DNA from: Heliocidaris tuberculata
Taxonomy: Eukaryota; Echinodermata; Echinoidea; Camarodonta; Echinometridae
Direction of reading: 5' to 3'
Length of the DNA stretch: 64,000 nucleotides
Assembly (NCBI GenBank): GCA_025618425.1
Contig: CM046845.1
Coordinates: 2,774,541-2,838,540, forward strand
Of the stretch, positions 1-10,911 are shown in pieces (position 1 is the stretch's first letter; every line of letters begins with the position of its first letter). Both the position numbers and the translations under genes were made by a program. Under the pieces are notes generated by a model that worked only from the letters and a program-made list of their open reading frames with translations, ran no database searches and was not told the DNA's origin.

Positions 1-52
1 TGTTAAATCCACCTGCTTATATGATTCAAAACATCAAACTATTCTCTACCAG

Positions 53-136
53 GACGGGGGCCCATTTTCTCACGTCTTTGAGACTGACCTACTTCCCAGA
101 CTTGGAATCAAGAACAAGAGAGGAGAACCCTTGAAG
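53..136 (+). CDS. SAMHD1: SAMHD1-like exon with altered HD motif
   Basis: The acceptor (ctctaccag) is followed by DGGPFSHVFETDLL and the donor is AAG|gtgagt, phase 0 at both ends. The block aligns with LGHGPFSHMF of SAMHD1, but the residue before GPFSH is Gly where the family has the catalytic His (H210 in human). The HD dyad itself would be in the preceding exon, outside the window. Reading upstream in frame across the acceptor gives YQDGG, also without HD. Confidence 0.75.
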
Positions 137-352
137 GTGAGTGATCCGACAGTCTGTCTTATATTGTCAAAGAAAACAAAATCTGAACGAATATGAATAA
201 AAGTTTTAAGATATCTCACTGAAAGATAATTTTTTAAAGTAAAGAATTAATGAATGGAGAACAGATGCGGTACTCTATAGTGACAATCAAACAGGTGGAA
301 TATCATTTTGTATGCTAATTAAGTGTATTATTCTTTCGATTGAGGAGGTCAG

Positions 353-572
353 GGGGGTGTTTCACAAACAGTTAAGTTTGACTTAAAGCTTAAAGACATG
401 CGTGACTGCCAATGCGCATACACTATTAAACGCGTAATCTCATTGGAAGATTACCCAATAGCGCGCGTCCCCTGGACATGATCTGACCAATACGGTGATG
501 CGTAATATACAGCACGCAACTAGGAATTTAAGTGCGATTTTAAGTCAGACTTAACTCTTTGTGAAACAAAGG
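353..572. mobile_element. MITE with about 35-bp terminal inverted repeats
   Basis: The left end (GTTTCACAAACAGTTAAG...TGACTTAAA) and the reverse complement of the right end (GTTTCACAAAGAGTTAAG...TGACTTAAA) match nearly perfectly over about 30 bases. About 220 bp long, no ORF, inside an intron of the SAMHD1-like gene. No target-site duplication could be fixed. Class not assigned. Confidence 0.7.
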
Positions 573-1042
573 CTTGGTGATAATGATGATGATGACGATA
601 ATGATTACGATGATGATAATGATAATATGGTGATGTTGATGATGAGGTGATAATGATGGTTGATGAAAGAGATGATAGAGATTATTTGTGAAGGAATAGG
701 CCTATACACTATATGCACGACACTGCACGTAGAGTGTCCTTATATCATATTTCTAATCACAGTACATGTACTTCTAAGAATGAATGTTTCTCACATGTAC
801 ATTTTCCCCTCTAACCCCCCCCCCCTCTCTCTCTCTCTCACTCTCTCTCCCTCTCTCACTCTCTCTCTCTCTCTTTCTATTTACCTCGTCCGTTACTATT
901 ATCTCACACTATTTGCCGATCTATTCCTGTCTTACTCACTGTACTATCTCTACTTCCCCTCCCTATTTCTCTCTCCCTTCCCACCCCCCTGTCCTCCTCT
1001 CCCCTCCCCCTCTCTCTCTCCCTCTCTCTTCTCTACTGACAG

Positions 1043-1186
1043 CACGATGACCTAACATTGATGATGTTTGACCACCTGTTGGAGGAGAACGATCTGATGG
1101 ATTTGTTTAAACAGCATGATATCCAAGAGAATGACATCCAGACTATCAAAGACATGATGGAAGGAAACGTTGAAGGCTGTAAGGAT
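1043..1186 (+). CDS. SAMHD1: SAMHD1-like exon (H233 block)
   Basis: 48 codons, phase 0 at both ends, acceptor ctgacag and donor GAT|gtaagt. It starts HDDLTLMMFDHLLEEN, matching THEQGSVMMFEHLI of human SAMHD1, so the catalytic His (H233 equivalent) is kept. It is preceded by a CT-rich tract at about 825-1035 that doubles as the polypyrimidine tract. Confidence 0.8.
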
Positions 1187-2324
1187 GTAAGTACCACCCG
1201 GGTACTCAATTAACAGTCATCGGTGGGGTTTTTTTTTTGGGGGGGGGGGGTTGGGGGGTTGTCCCGTGCCCCTTTCATGCATTTATGGCATATACCTTTC
1301 TGCTTTTTTCTCTTCTTTCTCACCGTTCCTATAAGCGCGTGGAGACCTCTTTTTTTTTTTAAAGTACACATTCAAAGAAAATCACAAATATGATAAATCA
1401 CTAGAAACTGGCAAGTTAACAGATAGCAATCGTATCAGTTTAAAATCAACTACATATCAGGTAATTAAACAATAATACAAATAAAACTACCTCCCAGCAT
1501 CTGCGATATACAAGCGCTTCGCCAAAAAAATAACAATGTTTCAATGACGTCAATAAAGGGAACAATCCTGTCCAAGCAGACGACGTCCCATAAAGAATGA
1601 ACATAAGTGCAGTGCAGTTATTTCTCAAATTATAAAGAATTTAGTGTATTCAAACGTGCCCATATTTCACACCATTCTAAAATGGGAATGAAACAGATTC
1701 TGATTACTGAAATCTTTTGTTTGTAAATATATAGGATGAGGGTTAATGAACAATCAAAGAAACCACACTTTCAAATTGAAAAGCCCGCTGAATGATTGCA
1801 AGGACGGTATTTATCCCTCATTCAACGCCGAACGTCCAGCGGTGTATGCAGCTGTGAATGCAATGGCGTCTATTTTGTTTACAAGCAACTGATTCCTTTA
1901 TTCTTGTAACGCTTCATTTTCCATCCAAATAAACCCGTGCACGGGGTTTAGAGTGAGGCAATATATGGATTAAACATAATAGACTAATGCTAGTGAAGTG
2001 AAATAACTGAAGAGAAGATGACAAAACAGGCACTGAAAATATGTGAGATGTTATGGGACATCGTCTGCTTGTGCAATTAACGTCCTCCCTTTGACGTCAC
2101 ACATTTCAGCGGCTTTCGGAGAGCTGTTCAGGTGCTATGTCGGGGCTGTATTTTAGCAATTTGTAATTGATAATAATCATTACTTCGAATGTTTGCAAGC
2201 GTCGAATTTTGACAAACTTGTCCGGTCTAAGCTTCACCTACGCAATGAAACTTAAGTCAGTTTTAAAAATCAATGAATATCTACTTTAAGTATAATGCGC
2301 CATACAGAACTATTCTATCCTTCT

Positions 2325-2515
2325 ATTAGTAGTAGTAGTAGTAGTAGTATTATTATTATTAGTAGTAGTAGTAGTATTGTTATTATCATTATCATTATTA
2401 TTATTATTATTGTTGTTGTTGTTATTATTATCATTATTATCATTATTATTATTATCATCTTTATCATTATTATTACTACTACTACTGCTACTACTACTAC
2501 TACTACTACCTTAAG
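2325..2515. repeat. Trinucleotide microsatellite cluster (TAG/TTA/TAC)n
   Basis: Interrupted runs of AGT, ATT, GTT and CTA triplets within an intron of the SAMHD1-like gene. The ORF that spans it is only microsatellite translation. The rest of the intron (1187-3505) shows poly-G, CT-rich and AT-rich sequence without a recognisable gene. Confidence 0.85.
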
Positions 2516-3505
2516 TACACAAAAGAAAAATATGCCCCTTTCAAATTTTTCGACCCCAAGGGCACCAGAAAAATGTGATTACCTTTTTTTTTTTACTTGT
2601 CAGAATATTTTTTTCCAGAAATGTGCCTCCCTTGCTTTTTATTTACTTGATCTGCCCCTGCTACAAAAACAAATTAAATCAAGAAAAGGGCTAGGAAACC
2701 TTGGTAAATACTCGCGAATTTTGCACAAGATGTACAATAGATTGCTTAGACTAGTACATAAATATAGGCACTAACAAAGATTATCGTCTTACACTATAAT
2801 TAGAGTGGATAACAAAAAGGGCAATGAAAGAGGAAAACACGAACAAATCCAGGAACATCACAGAGGTTTCTAGACATGCTAGAAGTCATTCTTTTCAATC
2901 TTATATTCTGTTGACAAACGCTAATTTCTTTGTCGACTGAAGGGCATTGGTATGGTTCTATCTGTAGTCTTGTACTTTGACTAGCTTATTTGCCACCGCT
3001 AATAAAAGCGCTTTAATTCTTCAATTCTTGATTGAGGTGTTTACATTCGGCTTTCTTGTTTAATTCTTGCGCTTTGATATGATAAGACCAGAGTGGCGTA
3101 TCCAGAAATTGAGGGGGGGGGGAGGTAGAATCCTCCCCAGACCGAGGGCTTGATGTATCAGGGAAGCCGCACAATTCTGAGTGGCTAAAATTCGAACCAA
3201 CAAGGCTATCGATTAGGTTTACCTTTCTTACTCTCTCACTATCTCTCCCCCCTCTCTCTCTCTCTCTCTCTCACTCTTTCTCTCTCCCTTTTTTCTTTTG
3301 TTCATTATTCGATTGTGGAGGCACACCTCCCCCCCCCCCCCCCGTGTCCACTCTAGCTACTAGATACATTCTTGAGAGTGTCTCGTTTATAAATTTTACA
3401 ACCTAAAATATCTCATTTACGTTTTATACACGGTTTCTAAATGTGTATGTTTCGAATGAGATCATGAAAATTCTATTTCATATACCAATACTCTTATGGT
3501 TGCAG

Positions 3506-3737
3506 CCACGGAAGCGCTTTCTCTACGAGTCAACAAGCGAAACGGAATCGATGTCAGCAAGTGGGATTCCCTTGCCCGTGATAGTCACCATCTCGGCATC
3601 GCCAACAGCTTCGATCATAAAAGGTGCATGGAATTTGCTCGAGTGATTCTCGTATATAACCTGAACACAAAGTAGAGGACGACAAAGGAGGCAGAGTGAC
3701 CATTCCAGAAGAATTGCAAATATGCTTTAAAAAGAAG
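3506..3737 (+). pseudogene. SAMHD1: SAMHD1-like exon with two frameshifts and lost metal ligand
   Basis: The exon opens in phase 0 as PRKRFLYE, continues from 3532 one frame off as [23 protein letters not shown]...FARVILVYN, then from 3663 in the third frame as [11 protein letters not shown]...ELQICFKKK, and ends at AAG|gtagag in phase with the next exon. Each change fits loss of one base in a short G or C run (gagtc, aacctg). In the VDKWDYFARD motif the metal-binding Asp is Ser and the Tyr is Ser. The frameshifts may be real or sequence errors; the substitutions are independent of them. Confidence 0.8.
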
Positions 3738-3983
3738 GTAGAGTGCAGTGAAATGTAGAGTTTGAAGATATCATGAGCAGTGCAATATTCTGACTGAATT
3801 ATCTGGCGGCTGAAAGCACGCTTTTCTTCTTCTGTTAAGTTTAGCAATCCACAGGGGAAAATAATCACATTCTACTTTGATCTGATTCAGTAGGAAAAAT
3901 CAGTAGGCCCGGAATTGGAAAAAAAAGTTATACAATATAATGCAAACGTACACCATTTTACATCTTCGACATCTACCCCGTAT

Positions 3984-4308
3984 CAGGGGCGGATCCAGGA
4001 TTTTGTATAAGGGGGGGGGGGGCACACAAATGCAGGATTGTCAACTTTGGGAAACTGCTTGGAGACCCATATTTTTTTGGTCTCGCCAGCCCTCCAAAAG
4101 TCGCTCAGTGGGGGGGGGGGGGGGGGGGGGGTTATGGGGTCCAGTTCCCCTCCATAATTCTCTGACAAGCAAGTAAAAAAAAAAAAAAGAAGGGTTTTCT
4201 GGTCGAAAAGGGGGGGGGCACAATCGCAAATAGGGGGGCACAATGCATTGTTTTCCCTCAAAAGGGGGGGGGGCACGGGCCGGGATCCCCCCCCTAAATC
4301 CGCCACTG
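3984..4308. mobile_element. hAT-like MITE with perfect 8-bp TSD
   Basis: The ends CAGGGGCGGATCCAGG and CAGTGGCGGATTTAGG (right end, reverse complement) are inverted repeats. The element is flanked on both sides by CCCCGTAT (3976-3983 and 4309-4316), an 8-bp target-site duplication as expected of hAT-type transposition. The 325-bp interior holds long G tracts and the modules CCCTCCAAAAGTCGCTCA and TCTCTGACAAGCAA, both of which recur near 29.1-29.5 kb. Intronic in the SAMHD1-like gene. Confidence 0.9.
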
Positions 4309-4647
4309 CCCCGTATGTCATCTATACCTCCAGACAACTAACCCTTTATTCAACTACTTGTGTAAAGGCTATTGGGTATTTTAACGGTTAGTTGTCGGGG
4401 AGTAATTTTCCTAATGGGTTGTTGCCCTAAGGGTATAAGGTATTGGCAGTAGTCCGGTGTTTTAGTCCCGGGCTAATTGTTCTCCGGGATAGTTGTCCGG
4501 GGCAATTTATTCCAGATGATAGTCGTACTGATACGCTTTATAATCGCTTATCTCACATCCTAGAATCAAAACATCTTGCGAAATAGGATATTCTCGCAAC
4601 ATGATCTAGCTTTAAGCTTTGCTTAAATTTAATTTCTAAACATACAG

Positions 4648-5172
4648 GAAGCGAATAACTTGTACCATATGTTCCATAGTCTGTACATGCTACAGAGGAA
4701 AGCTATGAAGCACAAAGTGACCAGTGTCATGGAACAGATGTAAGTGTACAACATAGCTGAAAAAATATATAAAACGTAGAAGAGTAAATAACAAGTTATT
4801 TCGTGCCCTCTGTGCATTGATTTTTTTGATCGATGTGTTTCATTTCCTTTTGAGTACATTGATAGTACACACATAATTATACCTGGCAGTGGCGTTAATC
4901 CGTTCCGACGAGTGCGGGATGATCGAATTCAGGCGCCGATATTGCACTCGTGGTATAAACACAATCGTAATTGAGATGGATGTGAAATTTTGAAGGAAAA
5001 AAAATCGGACTCATTTAGCGACGTTTTAAACCTATTTTTAGTATTCTAACGGCATTTTAAAGAGATTTTTTTTTTCTACTATAAGAGTTCCTTACAGTGT
5101 ACATAATTTTGTCCAAATTTTCAACAGCTGATTGGTCTTAAAATCATGAAGTCTACTTTAGGTTGATAAAAA

Positions 5173-5203
<31 letters not shown>

Positions 5204-5652
5204 CACAATATCTTCAGAATTATGATACAGAATTCAATTCTGTTTTGTCATCATGGCAATGACTAAGACTTGAAATGAATAAGTAAATAGATAACTTCGA
5301 AAGTTATGGATAACCCGTGTCTCAAGTTCCATCACATTGTAGCCCAAGCCTCAACGGCCCCAAGCTATGGGATATTATAGATAGACAGAGAGAGAGATAG
5401 ATAGATATATAGATAGATAGATCTTGGCCCGTTATGATAGTGTCATGTACAATGAGAAATTATGCATTGTGGATGTGTATGCCCATCAGAAGAAAGAAAA
5501 AAAAAAGAAAATTAATCTTCACTTTTTCTGTTTCTCATTGTCCTGTCTGTTTCTCTTCATGTTGTCTAATCTTTCTATTCCCTGTTCATTAGGATTGTGA
5601 ACGCTTTGGTGAAAGCAGATAAACACCTGAAGATCTTTCCAGGAAAGGACGG
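4648..5652 (+). CDS. SAMHD1: SAMHD1-like exons 4648-4739 and 5593-5652
   Basis: Exon 4648-4739 (acceptor atacag, donor AT|gtaagt) encodes EANNLYHMFHSLYMLQRK and on to VMEQ; exon 5593-5652 completes the split Met codon and encodes IVNALVKADKHLKIFPGKD. Both align with human SAMHD1 around NLYDMFHTRNSLHRRAY and DAFLKADDYI. No frame defect here. The intron between them holds an A/CA-rich microsatellite at 5169-5208. Confidence 0.8.
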
Positions 5653-6713
5653 GTAATTCGAGAATTTAATTATCATAATCGTTTCTTGTAACCGCTTGAG
5701 TGACAATTTTTCCAAGCCGAAATTATTAAAACTCATATTAAACACGATAAAAACTACTTTCGAAAAATAAACTCAAGGGCAATTTCAAAGGCCTATTGTA
5801 CTGCCCATAGAAATCAGGTTCAGATTACGTAATATGCCATTGTAATGTTCGCACATTTCTAAAGGTGATAGACAGGGCTATTGAAATTGCCTTGAGTTGA
5901 TTTTTCGAAAATATCGTGTTATTAATATTTGTTGAATTATTGTTGAAATACGTCAGTCAGTGTGTCTTTTTAAAGCAAAATGATTCCATACAGACATTAT
6001 ATATAAGAATTCATTTAGTCGATCTTCGTTACGCGTTGTTTATTGTTTGTTTTTTGTTGTTGTTGTTTTTCATTTTCAAATTTGGATGTATTTTCTTCCT
6101 ATTTTGTGTTAATACACATACGTGAATTTAGGAGAGAAGTGGGTCCTTTTTGCGGAAAAAAAAAATGTCAGAAAATTCTCCTTTCCCATCCCCCTCCCCC
6201 CCCCCCCCCCCCGAGTGATTGTGGAAGGGCGGGGCTTTTGATTCATAATACATGTACAACGTGGAAAAAAAAGTCAATCATGTGAGAGGAAACAAACAAA
6301 AAAAATCCATTTGCTCCCCTCCCTTCTTTACCATCCTGGATAGACCCCAGTTTACAGTTTGTTTTTTTTTCTAAAGGGGGGGGGGAGATTTTGTGTTGTA
6401 TTTTTTTGGTTTTTGTTTGTTTGTTTGTTTTTATTCTATCGCATGAATCATCATGATCATCATTCCAAATTTCCAAAGTGTCCAATCGTTCAGTAGAACA
6501 AATATGCACGCGACAGAATAAACACACTGCTTAGTCAGTGAAATACGGATGAGAACTTTTTTTGATCGAGAGTAGTAGGTTCTTGGGTTAAAACATTTTA
6601 GCCTCCAGAGGGCAGCATGAAAAATTTCATCATCGTCAGCATTCAGTAGTATTCAGACTTTTCGCGGATACTGCATTTTGAATATTGAAAAAATGTAATA
6701 AACTGGTTAACAG

Positions 6714-6832
6714 AATCATGCTGACTGTGTCCCAGACCCTGTAACATCAGGACATGCATGCTTTCACATATTCATAACTGATAGTATCATAGACCAAGAC
6801 AGTCCTCACCTCGACTGAGGTGGAACTCGATG
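6714..6832 (+). pseudogene. Decayed tandem copy of a SAMHD1-like exon
   Basis: About 120 bases read like the first 120 bases of the functional-looking exon starting at 6880: ATGCTGAC.GTGTC(C)CAG, CAGGACATGCATGC.TTCACAT, GATAGTATCATAGACCAAG and CGACTGAGGTGGAACT all recur in the same order. The copy contains in-frame stops and lacks a clean acceptor. It lies only about 50 bases upstream of the exon it resembles, so a local tandem duplication is the likely origin. Confidence 0.85.
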
Positions 6833-6879
6833 TAACTATATAAAATGTTCCTTAATCTGCAATGTTTCCTTTCTTACAG

Positions 6880-7534
6880 GACCATGCTGACAATGTCTCA
6901 GGCCTTGGAGCAGCAGGACATGCATGCATTCACATTCATGACTGATGGTATCATAGACCAAGTGATCTCTTCGACTGAGGTGGAACTTGATGTCCATGTA
7001 GCTAAAGAGATCCTTAAGAGGGTCAAAGCCAGGGATATCTACACGAATGCCGGTACTGTCCTCATACCACCATCCGCACGACTCCGGGTAAACAAAGCTC
7101 ACTTTCTTTGAGAAGAAAATGAAAACTCTAGTAATTTTCATTTTATACTATCTGGTAAAGAACCAGTGGTAATAACTTCTCAAAAATCTGTCGTCTTTTT
7201 ACATATCTTTAACAGAATAATTATTGTAAATGTAAAGTGAAGCAAAGTAATCTTATTCTAAATTTAGATACAGGAAGAATAGGCAATGTTGTTCCGATTT
7301 CGTTTATGAGGTTCTTCTCTTGCTGCAAAAGCGCTTGAAATTCATTTGCCTGTATTTAAAAAAATTCTAAATGTGGCTACTCAGGACGATTTCTTCCCCT
7401 CATCATTTCTGACATTTTCCCTTTCTTTGTAACTCCTTTTTTTTCTTCTTCTCCTTCATTAGAGTGGGGAGGAAATCGCTGAAAAGCTCTCCAAGGTGGA
7501 ACTGGGGCTACCTGCCGAAGATCTGATTGCTAAG
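6880..7534 (+). CDS. SAMHD1: SAMHD1-like exons 6880-7087 and 7463-7534
   Basis: Exon 6880-7087 encodes TMLTMSQALEQQDMHAFTFM and so on to PPSARLR, matching the STAIDDMEAYTKLTDNIF region of SAMHD1. Exon 7463-7534 encodes SGEEIAEKLSKVELGLPAED, matching the KLKAEDF region. Both are bounded by AG and GT and join in phase 0. Confidence 0.8.
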
Positions 7535-8158
7535 GTAAGTTTTTACAAGTATAATGTTTGCAAGTAAGGTCAATAGATTCATGTGACGTGAATATTCAAT
7601 TACATAACACAAACAATATTGTACAGTTTATAATAATAATAAATAAGCCTGAAATTTCAAGCTCTCGTTACTTGCACTCTCAAGTAGAGTGCAACAAGTG
7701 CAAACATAAATGAATAAATTAAACATGAGATAATCATGATCAAAGGTAGTGGATGTAGAAAATTTGGATGATGCGATAGCTTTTCAGTGATAGTTTTCTA
7801 TTAGTATTTCCTAATTAATCTGTGACAACTTCGGTATTTCTGATAGGAACACATTAGCTTCGTGTCAAAAAAAAAATGTTTTAAGTGTTTATACCCATAA
7901 AATGATCACTCTTCTCAGACCATGTTGAATTGTCTTTTCAATGCAACAGCTGATCAGAATTCTTTACATATTTCGCGCGCTTCATTTCCTTGAGTTCTCG
8001 TGTTATTGTTTGATTTCGGCTATCTGCTCATTCTTGCGTTTCCAGTGAATAAAAGATGAAAATATTCAAAATCTTTCTTAAGAGCTATTCTTCGATTTTT
8101 TAGTACTAAACACTTTTTTAAATTTATGATAAGTTTATCATAACTCTTTTTCTACAAG

Positions 8159-8263
8159 GTGGTGTTCATCAACTTTGGACTTAAAGACAAGAACCCGTTG
8201 GATTATGTCCGGTTCTATTCCAAAGATACCCCAAATGATACCTCGGCTCTCACTGAGGATGAG
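8159..8263 (+). CDS. SAMHD1: SAMHD1-like last recognisable exon
   Basis: 35 codons, VVFINFGLKDKNPLDYVRFY and so on to ALTEDE, matching the [20 protein letters not shown] block. The donor GAG|gtaaac is intact. The next conserved block (LLP..FAE, RVYCKK) was sought by eye to 10.9 kb and not found. Confidence 0.8.
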
Positions 8264-8574
8264 GTAAACCTCTGTTTTACATCTTTATAGGAATATATCC
8301 CGTTTCAGTTGTGTAAAATTGTGATAATTATAGATATAATTTTGTTACAGGGGCGGACTTGAACTTAAACTCGGTTGGGGAGTTTGATTTGACCGGCCCA
8401 CGCAACCTATTTGTAACCCTCGAGGCAAAATATCGTCCAGTTCATGTGGAAAACTCCCCAAACTGCCCATTGCCAATCCGCCCCTGAATTAGTTGGAGGA
8501 AAAAGACTTGATTTCATTTGATTATGCTTGCATAGAAATACTCTTTACAAACCTTGCTCTCTATGTGTCCGTGA

Positions 8575-8628
<54 letters not shown>

Positions 8629-10911
8629 TCTTTTTTTGCAATGGAATAGTTTGTTCTTCATGTTGATCATTATCATATAATGTGTATATCGAATGTGAAG
8701 AAAAATATATATTAAATGATTAGTTAAAGTAATGAGGAATGTCTTCTTCTAGAAATTTTCCACAATTTCAAGAAACTGTACTGTTTAGTACCGTTCTCTA
8801 TAGCGTCACATCTGTGAAATGATTATTTAACAAATTTGGAATGGTAGCCCTCCTTTTGTCTATACGGAAGCCCGTTTTTACGTGAGGCTGTATGTCAATA
8901 AGTTTATGTTGTGTCTCTTTTGACGGCTTTCCTTGTAGGGTACATAAATACAATTATAAAATTATTGGTGTAAGAAAAAAAACTTTTCCAGAAGGGAGGC
9001 CCTAGCTCAAGTGCAATCATACTTGGGCATTTGATTATACTAATGTCAAAGATGATTTATTGTGGATTTTTTTTCTTCAAATATCCGCTTCCATTCTTCA
9101 AATTCATAAACACACACATGAGGAATTTATTCATATTTTCTAACATATACTTATGAATGACAAATGTATGAGACGTACCTATATTCTTGGCTCTTATTCA
9201 CTCTTGCTGTGCCAAGGGGTTACGCTATTTTCGAGATTTTACGCGAACAATACTTACTTTTCAAACGCCTGTACTTCTTTAACCATGTTGTGTACAAAAG
9301 TTGCAGAAAATCTCATACCCTTTCTAGTGATACGATACATTTCAGCTTTAACCAATTTCATGTAGCACTTAACCGTTTTGTTTAATATTATTTAAAGTGA
9401 GAAAAGATCTTGTACACTTTTTTAAAACCTATTAGCAGCATGTAATAATTCTTAGATATTTAGAATACGTGGCTCATGTTTTAAACACTGAAATAAATTG
9501 ACCATCATATATATATATATATATATATGTATTTCTCGGTGGAGAAATGTATCATAGAAAATAAATAATCTGTTTGTCAAATATATGTGACACCAGCACA
9601 GCAATGGTTATATACGTTCATCTTTAATTTCCTGTAATGTTTAGGCAGTTGTCTGCCTAAACAGGAATGTTAGATTGGCAAATCCTACCCCAGTAATGAC
9701 AAGCCAGATGATTTCATGATGCAAAATCAACGCTAACACTAACAAAAAAAAAATATCTGCTTGAGCTGTGGTTTTCAATGTACGCCTTCGTTGTTGTTGT
9801 TGTTGTTGTTGTTTTTTGGTTTGTTTTGTTTTGTTTTGTTTTTGTTTTTTTTAACATTTAGATGTATATTGCTTTAGCATTTTATGTTCTTTTAGATATG
9901 ATTTTCAAACATAAGAAACAAAAATATATGTTTAAGTGTGTGGGGGGAGGGGGGCAGGTAGCTGTGGCTCAACTTACCTTAAATAAAAAGGCTTATCTGT
10001 TCTCCACATGCGCTATTGAAGAGGGGAAAAACCAAATGTGGTCTCGATTTTAAACTTTAATATTAACCATTAACTAGCCATATCAGCTTTAAATGCACTT
10101 TCATTTCACAATAAAAAGTAATTTGATGAGATACCTTACACATATATATGTGTAGTTGCTCTACAACTGAACATGTCATAATTGGTTTTAAAAATGTAAC
10201 CGAACAATAGGTGAGTGGTTTTACTTGTTTTTTCGGATTTTCGGATTTATAAAGGACGCACACCTGTAATAAGATCCAGTCATTTAGGGTAATTCCCAGT
10301 CGACCCGTACCTAATTGTTGAAAAAATATTCATATAAAATCAATCATACATATTTCAACACTTTTTTTTTCTATATGTGCATAAAGAGGGATAATTACTG
10401 GTTCAGATCAGTCCCATGAGAGAGCAGGAGTTGGTCCCAGTGGGATTTTATGATTTTATTAGCAGCCCAAGAAACCTCATAACCACTGTAGCTCAGACCA
10501 GGAAGTAAAGGAAATTGTATGAACTAGTCAAGACACAAGTTTGAATGGTGTCATTGCTAGCACTTATTTTTCATGATTTTCTCTTTATTTCTCATTTTTT
10601 TACACATGAGCCTATGGGGAAATAATTACAGGTGTGCGCCTTGAAGGGATACTAGGACAGGTGAAGCATAGTGAAGAAGAGGGTTACAAGTAGACAAAAG
10701 AGAGAGAGAAAGAGAGGGAGAAAAAGTGGGTGAAAGGTCAAAGAGAATCATGAAGAGAAGAAAGAGGGTACTCTACATCATGAATACACAAATTCAAGCA
10801 TCCTGACAATAAATGACGAGTTTCAGGTTCAGCATTATTGAATAGCTGTTCTATCAAAAAAATAAATCGGCTGTTACGAGAGTGCATATAAGTGTGACGA
10901 AATTAATCACT
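8264..10911. other. Region between two convergent genes, no gene seen
   Basis: No convincing exon on either strand. It holds a 139-bp element bounded by CAGGGGCGGACTTG and its inverted counterpart (8348-8486), a (TA)n tract at 8577-8622, a shorter one at 9509-9528, a T/G-rich run at 9790-9850 and AT-rich sequence. Missing SAMHD1-like 3' exons would be expected here. Confidence 0.6.

Larger units (their letters stand above)
53..8263 (+). pseudogene. SAMHD1: SAMHD1-like HD-domain dNTP triphosphohydrolase, partial and degenerate
   Basis: Eight exons with good splice borders read as the HD domain and following C-terminal part of SAMHD1: 53-136, 1043-1186, 3506-3737, 4648-4739, 5593-5652, 6880-7087, 7463-7534, 8159-8263. 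Recognisable blocks are [54 protein letters not shown] and KNPLDYVRFYSKDTPN. Family enzymes hydrolyse dNTPs and restrict viruses by draining nucleotide pools. Position 210 (human numbering), in HDLGH, reads Gly, and metal ligand D311 in the VDKWD motif reads Ser (VSKWD); Y315 is also Ser, while H215, H233 and D319 equivalents remain. Exon 3506-3737 needs two frame changes (near 3529 and 3662). Seven exon junctions agree in phase. The SAM domain would lie left of the window; exons after TEDE are not found before the convergent dipeptidase gene. Reading past the last donor gives a stop at 8288. Either a pseudogene or an inactive paralogue with sequence errors. Confidence 0.82.

Noticed and set aside
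660..1050. 131- and 88-codon + ORFs with Leu/Ser/Pro-rich translation
   Set aside because: They translate a CT-rich polypyrimidine tract just before a real SAMHD1-like exon; no domain and no codon structure.
2295..2774. 159-codon + ORF
   Set aside because: The first half is triplet microsatellite; the remainder has no family resemblance and lies in an intron.
9153..9385. Possible missing SAMHD1-like C-terminal exon
   Set aside because: The 70- and 73-codon ORFs there show none of the expected LLP..FAE or RVYCKK motifs and lack good splice borders.
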